Assembly (NCBI GenBank): GCA_944472155.2
Contig: OX235271.1
Location: forward strand, 21,397,710 to 21,461,709
DNA: 64,000 nt
Reading direction: 5' to 3'
DNA from: Trichobilharzia szidati
Lineage: Eukaryota; Platyhelminthes; Trematoda; Strigeidida; Schistosomatidae
Both the position numbers and the translations under genes were made by a program. Numbering within the stretch: position 1 is the stretch's first letter; the number at the start of each line of letters is the position of its first letter. This document shows, in pieces, positions 10,568-22,497 of the stretch. The notes under the pieces are model-generated. The model was given only the letters and a program-made list of their open reading frames with translations. It was not told the origin of the DNA and searched no databases.

Positions 10568-13349
10568 GTGTTTTGGTGTGGCATACTAACGCATGTAGTT
10601 TTAGGAATAAGCTCTCCGAATTAGGAGAATTATCTGAAAGACCACAACCTGATGTGATTGCTATCACTGAGACATGGTTGTTAGTGGGTGTAGACTTAAC
10701 TCCACTCATACCTGGGTACATCTGCATTTGAGCAGACAAAGTAAGTAATCGGGAAGGTGGAGGGGTTGCCCTATACATCCGTGAGGACATAGAGATTAGG
10801 TGAACGTTGTTAGAAGCTCATGACAATGGCACGAGTGAAGCCGTAAGTTGCGTCGTTAACTTGAACAAAGGCACTTAAACTATCGGAGTTATTTACAGAA
10901 GTCCTGCTAGCCAAGCTGATGACTTCGTTCTAAATCACTTGAGGGCGTGGGGTAGTAGAAATAGGTGTCTGGTTGTTGGCGACTTTAATGCTCCACATAT
11001 TAATCGGGGGGAATTAACATCAGCTACTTCGTACAATTGTTTTAACAGAGAACTCATACTGGCAGTACTTGAATGCGCACTTGTGCAGCATATAGATGCA
11101 CCAACAAGGTACCATCCTGAACATGATCCGTTCACTCTAGACTTGGTGCTAACACAACAGAAGGAGGATGTTGGTAACATTAGATGCCTGGCGCCGCTAG
11201 GCAGTAGTGACCACATAGTTATTACTTTTATGTTTAGGATTCAGGCTGTCATACATAGGTCAACAGCTGCTCACCCAAACGTTTGGAAAGCGAATATGTC
11301 TGCAATCCGAAATGCAGCAACCCTAGCTGACTGGCCTGTTGATACACACCAGACTGTTGAGGAGCTCTAGATGGGATTAAGGAACACACTAGATTGCGTC
11401 ACTGCACCCTTTGTACCTTGATCTACGCCTCGAAAACTATCTCATAAACCACCTTGGATTAGCAATGAAATAAGAAGGTTAATAAGAAAACGAAAGAACT
11501 TATGGTACCAATTTTCTGTGACTGGGAGGGATGAGGTTCGGATGGAATACCGCAAAGTTCGAAACCTATGTAAGTATGAGATTGACCAAAGTCGTATAGA
11601 GTATGAGAGACAGTTAGTACTGGATTGTGTGCATTATCCAAACAGACTGTACTCGTATATCAAACGCAGGACTAAAACTAGCAGTGGTATGCCGTCCCTC
11701 ATAAGCAATACCGGAGAGGCGGCCGAGTCAGACGAAACAAAAGCTGAGAAGCTCTCTCAATACTTTTGTGATGTTTTCTCGCCTAATCGTACCACTCAAG
11801 GGTGTAGCGAGGTCACTGATTTAGCCCCTAAAATGCCCCCAATTGTGGTAGATGATGCAGTAGTTCTGAAACTACTGTCTATGCTGAAACCAGGTAAATC
11901 ACCTGGACCTGACGGACTTCATCCTAGATTGCTAACTCCTTGGTGGCTATAATATACATTCCACTTATGGAGATTTTCCTGATATCTGTGACCCGGGCTT
12001 GGCTACACAGGGACTGGAAAGATGTTTTTATAAGCCCCATCTTCAAAGATGCGAATAGGCAGTTAATATCTAACTACCAGCCTGTAAGTCTGACCTGAAT
12101 TATAACAAAGGTGTTAGAAAAACTAATAAGGGATCAGCTTTTAGCTGATTCGGAAAACATGGCTTACTGGCAGTGAAACAGCATGGATTCCGTCCAGAAC
12201 GATCCTGCTTGACAAACTTCTTGTTAGCTAGGGAAGATTGGGTCGAGGCCAGAGATAAAAGCCATCTACTGGACGTTGTATTTAACGATCTTAGTAAAGC
12301 GTTCGATAAGGTATCCCATTAGGGTCTTCTTAGTAAACTTAAACATTTTGGATTAGACCAACGCTTATGTGAGTGGTTTAGTGACTATCTGATGGATAGG
12401 AGGCAGAAGGTAAGGGTTAATGGTCTACTGTCAAAGTGGAAAGCAGTACTAAGTGGAGTACCTCATGGAACTGTACTTGGCCCCCTGCTATTCCTATTAT
12501 ATGAAAATGAAGTGCTGAAAATTCTTACCTCATCTTCCTTATTATTTGCCGACGATACTAAGATGTGGAAGACCGTAAATAATAACGATGATAGGTTGAT
12601 ACTACAAAACGATCTAGATAAACTAGCTGAATGGGTTAACCTTTGGAGTCTGGAAATTAATTCCAAGAAAAGCGCTGTAATGCACCTAGGTCAGAAGTCT
12701 TACACGTCGTACTCCATAGGGGACACAGAACTGCCAGGTGTTAGGGAACAAAAGGACTTAGGAATTATTGTTAGCCATGGCTTAAAAGCGACGGCAAATT
12801 GTAATCGAGCTGCAGCTAAGGCTTTTCGAATGCTATGGACACTTCGAAGGGCTTTCGAACGATTAGACGAGGGCATGTTCCAAGTACTCTATGCAACATA
12901 TGTCAGGCGTCATCTAGAGTACTGCATACAAATAGGTGAGTCCATGCTTTAAAAGGGAGGCACATATCCTGGAAAGAATACAGAGGGTAGGAACGAAATT
13001 AGTTAGTGGTATCTCACACCTTCCTTATGACATGAGGATGGAGCATTTAAATCTCTTCCCATTATCATACCGAAGGAGGAGAGGCAACTGAATTTTGGCT
13101 AACCGTATATTCAAGGGTGATTTAGGGATTGACCTTTCAAAGCTTTTCTCTCCCTCTAGGATACATTTGCGGGGTCACCAGAAGAAGGTGCCCAAACCGA
13201 GGTCGAATAAAATACGTTTCGAGTTTAGATTCCCTCACAGAGTGGTCAACGACTGGAACTGCTTACCTGATTCAGTAGTAACAGCTCCATCAGTGGACGC
13301 TTTCAAAGAGGAACTGGATCTCTGCAGAGATATTTATCGAGAGGATTAA
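10540..13349 (+). pseudogene. CR1/SR1-like ORF2: endonuclease and RT
   Basis: ORF2 begins in a frame overlapping the end of ORF1. The AP-endonuclease domain reads 'NKLSELGELSERPQPDVIAI' with TETWL, then GGGVALYIRE, GVIYRSP, VVGDFNAP, and 'GSSDH' near 11195. The RT domain has 'MLKPGKSPGPDGLHPRLL' (about 11880-11935), the degraded 'HGFRPERSC', 'DLSKAFDKVSH', 'GVPHGTVLGPLLFLLY' and the catalytic FADD (about 12547). The C-terminus has 'FPHRVVNDWNCLPDSVV', a CR1 hallmark. Stops at about 10730, 10800, 10878, 11950, 12320 and 13090 and at least two frameshifts kill it. The length and order are nearly complete, so this is the best full-span non-LTR element here. The 3' end is near 13372. Confidence 0.85.
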
Positions 13350-13374
13350 CATAGGCAAAAAGAGCCTTCTATCC

Positions 13375-14815
13375 TTAAAATCTGAATGTGCTCATCAGAA
13401 TGCTTTCGAAAGTTTCATTCTGAGATCTGAAACGCCGACTGTATAGACTTGGATTTGGTGATGAGCAATGAGGTATGAATCTTCTTTAAAAGTGTAAGCA
13501 ATGGAAACTTACCCCTTACCTTAATTTGCTACGTTGCGTGTTTTTGAATATCTCCTTTAAGATAACAGTGTGATTTGGTCTCGACACTCAACTCACATCT
13601 AGGCTTTCTCAGGATATCTTGCCTATAGCTATGTCAACCAAATGTGTAGTTATGTAGTTCATTAGTACATGTTCTAAACTTCCAGATTTTGGATTCACTT
13701 CTCACTAAAATATCACCCTTCAATCTCATGACAATCTCTTTATTTACGCACTATTACACTCCTTTTTATCTTAAATACCTAGGAGTTTATCAAAGCTATG
13801 AATCACTCTTTATTCATATATTTTGCTTGCCTAAAGTCTGGTTGCTTTGATGAAAAACACAACACCAATGTTTGAGAAAAAATATATTTTGATCAGAAAC
13901 GTCATATTTTGCAATATGGTTAAATTTGAACATCACAAATGTATACTATCACTCCAAGGACTTTCTAGCTTCTTCTCGTTTATTTCTTGCAGATGTACTT
14001 CCAATGTTGTATTATCCATAACTGTATTTCATGCCATTTTTCAGTTTCTCATGACGTTCTTCTAATCACGTGGTAGGATTGCATAAACCCAAATGTACGC
14101 TGTTCACTGGTTGACTATAACTACCAGCGGGAAACGGAAAAAAGTTTGGTTTAGTGCTCAACCTTGATGGTGACCTTAGTGAAGGGTTCACAATTTAACA
14201 TTTATAAGGAACTGTACTGACTGCTTATACTAGGACCCGAAATTTCAAACTTTTGAAAAAGTGCTAGTTCATGATACTTTATGATTGTAATTTATAACAT
14301 AACTTATCATGCCTGTAAAAATGGCTTGTATTTCTTTTGAACCTAGCCATATATCTGGAATATAAATTATTATTACATCGAATACCTTGAACCCCCTAGA
14401 TGTGGGAATATAAAACACTCATAATCTCCTGCGAAACATACTTCAGAGACAAGATTTGAGATTGATGTCTGCACCTAATTTATACCTATGTATTAAGTAC
14501 GTTTGGAATGCATTTCGAAGTTTGTGGAAGATCTTGAAATTAGGAAGTGCGAACCACCGTTATGTGGTCAAAAACAATTCTTTGTCAGGTTGAAACTCCC
14601 CTGGTACACCTTGTTTTATTACCGCAGCAGATGTACGATTATCTCCCGTCTGCAGTTTATTGACATCCACTGTTATTTTAATTCTCAGTGTAGCCTTTAA
14701 AATTGAGCTTTATCTATTCTGTCACCCCTTGACGCTTTATAATTATCATATATATTAATATGACAGCTACATATGTGATCAGACTGCCTGGAAAGTATAG
14801 TAATACCGGGGAGAA
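13375..14815. other. No recognisable gene
   Basis: About 1.4 kb of AT-rich sequence. Short ORFs at 13847-14065 and 14503-14700 have no motif and no clear splice borders. I see no repeat-family signature. Confidence 0.4.
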
Positions 14816-14943
14816 TTCAAAGTGAGAATAGTAATGGTAACAACTGACGTAATAAAGGAAGTGCATACAAAGTGAATAAACAAAACGAAAGATAGACTGA
14901 GCCCAGATAACAATAACAATAACAATGCTTTAGCATAGAGCTA

Positions 14944-15300
14944 TCAAGACCATGAAATTTGAGAGGGTTGAACGAACTTTCCAGCATACACAGATCTGAC
15001 TTTTCTGTTTCGAAATCCAAAGATGGCTTCAGCAATACAGATGAGTCGGATGGATACGTAATGATTTGAGCAAATTACTTTTTGCCTTGTAGGTGACCTT
15101 AAAGTCTGAGACTGTAGAGAGATACGGTGATCATTATCGACTAGATGTCCAGTGATCGCACTTCTTATTACCTTCACTTTCACCTCTTCGTGACAATTAG
15201 GGACAGTGTCCCTGCACCCTCTTAAAAAAACCTAAGTTGGACCACCGATTTACCTAACTCCACACAACCAGGTGAACTGATAAACGTTCATCCAACCTAT
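14944..15300 (-). pseudogene. Penelope-like GIY-YIG C-terminal fragment
   Basis: On the minus strand the frame carries 'WVYQFTWLCGVR' just before a damaged YIG, then 'EEVKVKVIRSAITGHLVDND', 'QKVICSNHYVSIRLICIAEA' and a basic tail. This is the GIY-YIG endonuclease domain of a Penelope-like element, in which GIY-YIG cleaves target DNA for priming. A sister copy on the plus strand lies at 21965-22497. In-frame stops and a frame change near 15200 inactivate it. Confidence 0.75.
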
Positions 15301-15349
15301 CTAATTTTCATGGTCTTGATCGCTCTACGTTAAAGTATGGTAATCTCGT

Positions 15350-16997
15350 AGTTGAAACGATGCTTCCCAAGTAGGTAAAAGTGGTTGTTTCTTTCAGGTT
15401 CCTCCCATCTATGTTGATCGTTGTCAGTTGTTGTTGTTCTTGTCCAGGAATCTTCATCACTTCTGTTTTCTCTATGTTCACCTGAAGTCCTTCCCACCTT
15501 TGATGCTTCTTCTGCAAACTTGTTGATTTTCGCTTGCATATCTTCCAGTTTGTTGGAAATCTATTATATATCATTGGCGAAGTCCAGGTCCTCCAAGTTC
15601 TTTGTGCGATCAGGAAAATCATTGGTGATAGTAGGCAGCCTTATCTTACTCCTGTCCTCACTTTGAAGGATTCCGTAAGTTTCCCGTTGTGGATTACTTG
15701 GCATGCAGCATTGTCGTACAGCCGTTGTATGAGATGTCTTCATCCACGGCTTGTTTGATTCTCCCCAGGATGATGCGGCTTAATATTTTGCCTGGGATGG
15801 ACAGGAGTATAATCCCGCGCCAGTTCTTGCGTTGACTTAAGTCTTCTTTCTTTGGCACTTTGAGCAGGCATCCTTTTCTCCAGTCAGCAGGTACATTGCC
15901 TTATTTCCACACCTTCTTCACTAGTGATGTCATCAAGTCCTCTGTTGTCTCTGGGTCCATTTTCAATGCTTCTGCTGGGATTCCATCTGGTCCTGCTGCT
16001 TTTCCAGCTTTTAGAATTCTGTTCTCGTTGGATTGATAGTATCCGTCGGTAGTTTTAATTCCACTGTTGGCAGTATTGGAGGTGTTGTGGGTGGTGGTCG
16101 ATTGAAAAGTCTATTGAAACGTTCAGCACAGTGTTTCCTTTGCTCCACATCTTTGGTCACCGACTTTCTATTGCCATCCTTCAATGACTTAATTGGTGTT
16201 GATCTCCTCCCCGATGTGAGCCTGCTAGTTCGGCAAAGTGTTGCGAGGTCTTATTTGCCTGCACTGCAGCTTGTTCTGCTTCACTTGCCATAGCTTCATA
16301 ATATTTTCTTTTGTCCTCCCTGGCACTCTTCTTTAATCTTTTGTTCAGTGTATTGTAGCTTGCATTCAACTCCAGTTTTTGTTGCTCGTCGATACACTGA
16401 ATAATCTTTTGTTTCACCATCCTTCTCTCCTCTATCAGTCTCCATGTGTGTGTTGTGAGCCATTGTTTGTCCTGCCTCTTCTTTCTGCCTAGAACTTCCA
16501 TGCAGGTTTAGCTGTACATAGCTTTCAGGTTGTTTTGGTGCCTTTAAACGCTGGTCTCTTCGCTAGTGTTGATTCGTGTCTCCTCCTTTTTCCCTATGAT
16601 TTCAGTGAAGATGTTCCTTGTGACCTGATCCTTCAGGTTTTTAGTATTGGACTTAGCTTGTGGTCTGTCAGCAGCTCCTGTTTTGATGAAAGTTTTAATT
16701 TGACTTGGAGTGTTCCTTGAATGAGATAGTGTTCTGTGCCGACGCCTGCCCCTCATCCTACTTTTGTGGCCTGTAAGCTGCGTCTCCACTCCCTTGAGCA
16801 GCATTGAGATGAAGTAAATTTGGTTTTTGGTTCACCCGTCTGGTGACACCCATGTAGCTTTGTGGGTATCCTTGTGGTTGTATAAGTTGCCGCCAATCAC
16901 TAGTTCATTGAAGTCGCAGAAGTCAGATAAGAAGTCCCCATTTTCATTCGTCTCCCTGGGTGCTTCTCTACCCAAAATGAGTTCTCTTCCAGTGTTA
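15350..16997 (-). pseudogene. SR2-like RTE, 3' part of split copy
   Basis: Minus-strand RTE ORF. From high to low coordinates it has the end of the AP-endonuclease ('FNELVIGGNLYNHKDTHKAT' with WVSPDGRT), a linker with 'KKRQDKQWLTTHTWRLIEE', then decayed RT motifs, then 'MNIEKTEVMKIPGQEQQQ' and 'FTYLGSIVSTT'. The copy stops abruptly near 15350, where the usual 'GGTDEDIKARIGKARQ' should follow, so its 3' end is missing. Its 5' part continues at 19022-19500 across an inserted element. Many stops. Confidence 0.82.
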
Positions 16998-19021
16998 TAA
17001 ATAAATACATAAATAAATTTATTCTCATAGTACAGTACATGAGGGACGCCAGTTTACAGGCATCATCAAATTGTTACAGAAATAGAACCATATAATTCTA
17101 TCACAATTTACAGGCAGTAGCAAGATATGCTTTACATGTTCGCTGGAGATTATACATACACTTGATAAATGTTAATCCCAGTAGTATAAAACAGACTTTT
17201 CACTTATATACAATCATTTCTGTGCAAAGTTGGAAAAATCTGCTAGATTGTCAGTGAGTGCAACACAACAGGAAATATAGAAGTATTGTCTTCGCATTAA
17301 CAAAAAAAACCAGGTCTTTGGTGGATGGATTATAAGTGCCTGGGAAAAAAATAAAGCTTGAGGTCAATATTCATACATAACTTTGTTGTGTGCAGAATCC
17401 TTGAATTATAGTTCATTGATGTGTTATTTTAAAATCAATGATATGTTTATCTCATTTGATCTGCAATGTCATTATTGGGAGTAAATACATAAGCTTCAGA
17501 CGCATTAATTAACGGATTTCTACCGCTTGTGGGTATTTTCTAAGCGTGAGGAAGGTTTATGAATTTCAGCTGTTCCGACAGGAGTTGAGGATATTAACTG
17601 CTCAGCAACATTATGGATATAAGTTCATCACATTATCTAAGGAAAGGTGAGTTGCAGTTGGTGAGGGATATATGGTGCCCAACGAGCGTACATCTGTCCA
17701 TGTGATGTTGTGGTGAGTTATACCTTTTTCATGTTGTCGGTTTATGTTCATTTTATTCTACTTATTGTGTTGGGTAGTAGTTTTACAAACGAGATTTCTT
17801 TTCTGTTTGAGGATACGTATCTTAACCGTTAATGTTTTATCTAGAATTATAAATAGAGGCAAAAAACAACAGGTGTAGTATTTAAGCTTATACATTAAAT
17901 GGACCTATAATTTCGGAGGCTCTCAGATAGGAACTAGAACTACTATCGTTTGCGAACTCTTGTAGTTTGTCATTAAGCACCTTTTTGAAGGAGGCCAATG
18001 TACTTGCTTGACGCATTTCCATTGGTAGTTTATTCCATATCTGTGCATACCTAATCAAGTAAAACTTTTTCCTGGTGGCTGTTTTACATTGTTCGATAGC
18101 TACTGTACCCTTAGTGTGTCTTAGTTTGTAGCCACTGTCATCTGAAAGTCGAGTGCCATTAGTAGAGGTAAAAACTTAGTGGTTTAGAAGCTCATAGTAA
18201 AGTGTTAAGTTTAGTCTCAGGCGTCTTAGCCATAGTGTTTCTAGTCCTAGGGTATCACATCTAGTGGAGTAGTTCGCACCATTTTCGGTTCCGAGTAATT
18301 TTAACGTGAAGTACCTCTGCACTCCCTCGACTTTCAATTTGTCCTGTATGCGTATGCTACTATACATGAATGAACAGTAATCAAATAAAGGACGCACACA
18401 AACCTTGTACAACAGAATTCTAGACTCATTTCTGTAGAAGTTCCTGAGTAGAAAGCCGATAAGTCTGCGTGACTTTGACACTTGTTTGGAGATATGTTCA
18501 GAAAATGATAAGTTGTGTGAATATTTCAGCCCTAGTTCCAGTACAGATTCCAGTCGTAGAAGTGCATGGCCTTGAATTGTCAGGTCAAGTTCTAAATTGT
18601 TGCAACCTATGCAGAGCCAGCCACATTTTTCGACATTAAATCGGAGTTGCCAGGTGTCACACCATCTATCCATTTTTTCTAATTCTTGCTGTATGGCGTT
18701 TACTGTTATTCCAAGATCTGTGTTCTTGCATTTATACGTCACTTTGAAGTCATCTGCATATAGTATTGGTTTGCCTACACTAAAGCATTCACAGATACTG
18801 TTTATATATATTATGAATAAGAGTGGGCCTAATACACTTCCCCGGATCACACCACTACTTACTGGTTTAGGCCTTGAGATTATCGAGTCAACTTTCGTTG
18901 TCTGACTTCGGCCACAGAGAAATGATTTTATCCAGCTCAGGAGAGGATCACATATCCCTAGTGAGCATAACCTGCTGACTAGCAGATTATGGGGAACTCT
19001 GTCGAAGGCTTCTGTTAAATC
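16998..19021 (-). mobile_element. CR1-like element nested in RTE, 5'-truncated
   Basis: The minus-strand insert begins (high end) inside the RT domain with 'LTEAFDRVPHNLL', then a long open stretch at 18850-18176: GSVLGPLLFIIY, the catalytic YADD, 'LLYKVCVRPLFDYCSFMYSS' and a Leu-rich C-terminus, 224 codons uninterrupted. A 3' UTR of about 1.1 kb follows and ends in an A/T-rich 'ataaataaatacataaataaa' tail at 17000-17025. It interrupts the SR2-like RTE between the codons for KLGSD and TGRE. Because the C-terminal RT stays open, this is younger than its host. Confidence 0.82.
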
Positions 19022-19560
19022 GATCTGATCCCAGTTTGGCGTTCATGTCTCCGATTAGTTTTTTAATGTCGTCGAGTATTGTATTGGATTATTGTCTGTT
19101 GTTGCCTGAAGATGTCTGTAGAACTCTTCTTTCTTTTCGTGGTTTGCACTGTTTGTGGGGGGTGTATAGCAGTGACTGACACGTTCCTTCCTTTTGAGTT
19201 GAAACCAGTTGTCATTATCCTAGACGAGATTGCCTCCCACCGTATCAGGGCCTTCGTTGCCGTAGGTCTTAGCATGATAGCCACACCCTCCATGTGCTGA
19301 CGGTTGTCTCCTGGGTGTCCGGAGTTGATTACTGACTCTCCTTTCACAATTTTGTGAGTCCACTCCCGTTCCATTTGCTTTCGCGAATTCCCAGTACTTG
19401 AATCCCGTATCTTTTCATCTCCTTTGTAATCTGTGCAACTTTCCGAGTCTTGTATATGTTTTGGACATTCCATTTCCGCAGACAGACTTTTTATTTTGTC
19501 GCAAGGAGACTCATCCTGCTGAAGTTTCTGTTTTCAGGAAGGGGTTGCTAGCCTCAGGTC
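19022..19560 (-). pseudogene. SR2-like RTE, 5' endonuclease part
   Basis: The minus strand gives the N-terminal AP-endonuclease of the split RTE: 'CGNGMSKTYTRLGKLHRLQ' (family RKWNVQNIYKTRK in another frame), 'KANGTGVDSQN' / 'SKWNGSGLTK' depending on frame, 'GHPGDNRQHMEGVAIML' and 'FYRHLQATTDN'. It ends at GDMNAKLGSD exactly where the nested insert starts. Frameshifts are present. Presumed 5' UTR extends to about 19600. Confidence 0.78.
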
Positions 19561-19619
19561 TGAGAAGGGGTTTATTACATGTATATGTAGTTCACAGAGG
19601 AGCGATTTTATGAGTTCCT

Positions 19620-20030
19620 TCCCTTAGAATCAGGAAAACAAGCAATAAAGCAATCCAAATAACCCCAGCGATAGGAAAAAATTCACAACAGGAAGAGTAG
19701 AGACAAAAACAACAACAACAAAACCGTAGCACTAGTATCACAGTCAAATGCAGTCAATAAACATGATATGAAAACTTGAGACTCAGTAACTTGGGCCAAC
19801 TTAGACATGTAAATCCAACAAGATATACAACTATAGATATTAGTTAGTCTTAAACAGTCACAAAATGCCAAACAGATAGTTAAAGGTATTATCAGTCAAC
19901 AAGATTACATCCACAGATTCAGTGTTCAAAAGTCAAATAGTTACAATAAGTTCCACAACTTCCTGGCAAGAAACGCCAGAGAAATAAGAGTTTTATGCAG
20001 CTGAGCAAAATGTAGCTTACCAATCGAAAA
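19620..20030. other. No recognisable gene
   Basis: AT-rich with A-rich tracts (about 19710-19725). No motif seen. Confidence 0.35.
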
Positions 20031-20034
20031 GCGC

Positions 20035-20405
20035 TCCAAGGAATTTCCAACCTCTTCTCTTACAATTTGTTAATTCATGCATTCTGCCCATTGTCTTTTA
20101 TTGTTCGCTGTTATTCTTCCTTGGTGGACTTCTCAAAAAAGACTACGTCATATTACTTAGAACACTCCAGGCAGTAGGTATAGTCAGGGTTGTTTCTTTT
20201 GACTCTCAACTAACTGACATTACTGTCAAGGGGTACTTCAAATCTTGCAAGCAGTTTTGCTAAATCTATCTTTTCTGATACTGAACATTCTCTCTAATTG
20301 TTCGCAATTTTTTCCTTGTATAACCTCAGTAAAACCAGAAGAAGCTTCTTAAAAATTTACGGTTATACAGCTACTAAACATAAAAATTCTACCATACCGC
20401 CATAT
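20035..20405 (+). pseudogene. Jockey/CR1-like C-terminal fragment
   Basis: The sequence corresponds to 3975-4330 of the Jockey-like copy: '(c)tcttacaatttgt...' encoding a QLLQFVN-like start, 'LLYCSL..FLGGLLKK', and the downstream 'aaaaattctaccatac' phrase near 20380. It breaks off where Penelope sequence begins. The same family's 3' terminus reappears at 21190-21445, suggesting that the Penelope copy split it. Confidence 0.65.
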
Positions 20406-21115
20406 TTGTCACGGGTCTATGTGTGTCTACCAGTTTTACTGCAGCTGCGCAGACAACTACATTGGGCATACAATGAGGCAGTTTCATCGTCGTATTTCTG
20501 AACATCATCCAGCTTGGTTAAGTAAGGGACAAACAAGATCTATTCGTAGTTCTATTTTAGCACACCTTGTTGATACCGAGCATAAGGTTGATATGAATAC
20601 TGCATTTAAAATTATTTATCACATTCCGACTAATCTTAACTCTTCTCTGAGTTCGTCTTCTACAGACAGCTGAAGCAATCGGAATCCACCAGAAGAAACC
20701 AAGCCTATGTGTACAGAAGAAACTTGCACAGCCACTTTCCTTACCGTGGCCATCGTTACAAGACAGGACTACGTTGCCCCTTCCCCCTAAACCTATTAAA
20801 TTATAATTATCCAAATTATTTTACTTTTATTTTGACCACTTCATCTTAAATTACGTGTTATCCTTGTAAAATTAATTTATTTTATCCATTTCTACCTCTT
20901 AAATGTGTGTATTGATTTTCTTCGTTAATTATCAACCCATTGACATTTTGACACCGTTTAGTTATTGTTAACAAACATATCACCACTTGTTTGGTGAACT
21001 GTTGTGTATTGTTATAAAAATGCTTTACGTGTATATTAGAGTAGAGCCATAGATGAGGATCTAATTGAAAAGTAAATATTTCTTCGCTCAGTCTTTCTGT
21101 TTTCTTAATGTCTAA
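20400..21115 (+). pseudogene. Penelope-like element, GIY-YIG and 3' end
   Basis: The frame reads VYQFYCSCADNYIGHTMRQF, then 'RRISEHHPAWLSKG' and 'SSILAHLVDTEHKVD', with an ATAFKIIYHIP-like end. This is a GIY-YIG nuclease domain with YIG kept but the first Tyr context altered (YQF for the usual GIY). A stop follows at about 20672. The 3' UTR runs to a 'gtagagccatagatgaggat...cttcgctcagtctttc' terminus at about 21040-21100, the Penelope terminal phrase. The RT half is missing. Confidence 0.78.
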
Positions 21116-21189
21116 ATGGGGATATTTTCTATATAGAAAGTCAAATGTCAGAAAAGAACTTATAAACTTTTAAAATCAGTAATCTGAAC

Positions 21190-21445
21190 TACAGAATACA
21201 AGCAAAGACTATTATTACATGTATTCTCTATGATACTATCTACTCATACTTCAATGTTTCCATCAATATTCTGCTTATAATGGTTCCATTATTACTACTA
21301 TTATTATTATTACTATTATTATTTTAAATTTTATATATGTGTATTTAAAAGGAGTTAAATTGTAGCAATATGTATAAAAACACTGAGAATTCCACTCTGT
21401 ATGATTATTGCTATTGTTTGAAATAAAGTGATTATTGTTTTTTAT
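21190..21445 (+). repeat. Jockey/CR1-like 3' terminus
   Basis: It ends with 'actgagaattccactctgta' and 'aaataaagtgattattg', the same 3' terminus as copies at 4780-4850 (+), 32630-32700 (-) and 63630-63700 (-). An att-rich microsatellite lies at 21288-21325. Confidence 0.6.
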
Positions 21446-21885
21446 TACTGTTTTGTTAGACCCTGTAGGATTATTGATTGTTCAGTATATCAGAATGTAT
21501 TTTATTGATTGAAGACAAATGATTTGTGTTGATTTGGTCTGTTTATTATTTGTTTTGTTGTGACAATTGGACGTGGAAAAGGAATGATTTACGTAGTGTT
21601 ATTTACAATGTTAAATTTAGAAAAAAATTACTAAAAATTGGTATGTAAAACCATAAACGTATATATGTATAAGTATACGTCTTCTTTGGTAGATTTTTCT
21701 GTTTACAGAACAATCAACTCTCTGGAGTTACTTAGTTAACAATCAATTACTTCTCACGAAGAAGTCTATGGAATATTTTTTAAAAGAAAGAGAGTTTAAT
21801 GTTTCATTGATAAGAATCGCTTTTAATCAATAGTGTTAGAGGTTCGTAGAAAATTCCCACTGAGATATAAAGAAAAACAAAATAA
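21446..21885. other. No recognisable gene
   Basis: AT-rich DNA with no motif or repeat-family signature seen. Confidence 0.35.
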
Positions 21886-21889
21886 GTGA

Positions 21890-22497
21890 TTCAGCAAAGA
21901 TGCTCTTTTCAACAACGAATTTATTATCAGGCTGCACAGCCGTAGATATATATATATAGCTTTTTACAGAAATCATGTCCGTGAGAAAATGGATTTCATT
22001 CACGTTTTACAGACAAGAGCATACAGTCAAAATCTATCAAATGTGAATTAACATCCATAACCAAGAAAATACTGTACATGAGCTTGGAATTCAAAGGTGA
22101 TTTAGCTTCCGATATCATTAAAAGAAGGATCTTACAGTCCCTGAGAATCGTGTTTTCCAGTCGATCATTACTAATCAATAACTTGAAGGACAAGATCCTA
22201 CAACTGACCAACTCTGTCTGGGTTTATCAGTTCACCTGGTTGTGTGGAGTTAGGTATATTGGTGGTCCTACTTGGGTTTTTTCTAAGAAGGTGCAGGAAG
22301 ACTGTCCCTAATTGTCACGAAGAGGTGAAAGTGAAGGTAATAAGAAGTGCGATCACTGGACATCTAGTCGATAATGATCAACCTATCTCTCTACAGCCTC
22401 AGACTTTAAGGTCATGTACAAGGTGAAAAGTGATTTGCCCAAGTCATTACGTATTTATCCGACTCATCTGTATTGCTGAAGCCATCTCTGGCTTAGT
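21890..22497 (+). pseudogene. Penelope-like terminal piece and GIY-YIG domain
   Basis: A terminal phrase ('cagcaaagatgctctttt...caggctgcacag') is followed by a coding fragment with 'LEFKGDLASDIIKRRILQS', 'NNLKDKILQLTNS', 'WVYQFTWLCGVRYIGG' and, after a frameshift, 'EEVKVKVIRSAITGHLVDND'. The YIG signature is intact. It matches the minus-strand fragment at 14944-15300. At 22497 it abuts a Penelope fragment in the opposite orientation. Confidence 0.75.

Noticed and set aside
10246..11216. Minus-strand ORFs opposite the CR1-like element
   Set aside because: They are antisense shadows of ORF1 and ORF2.
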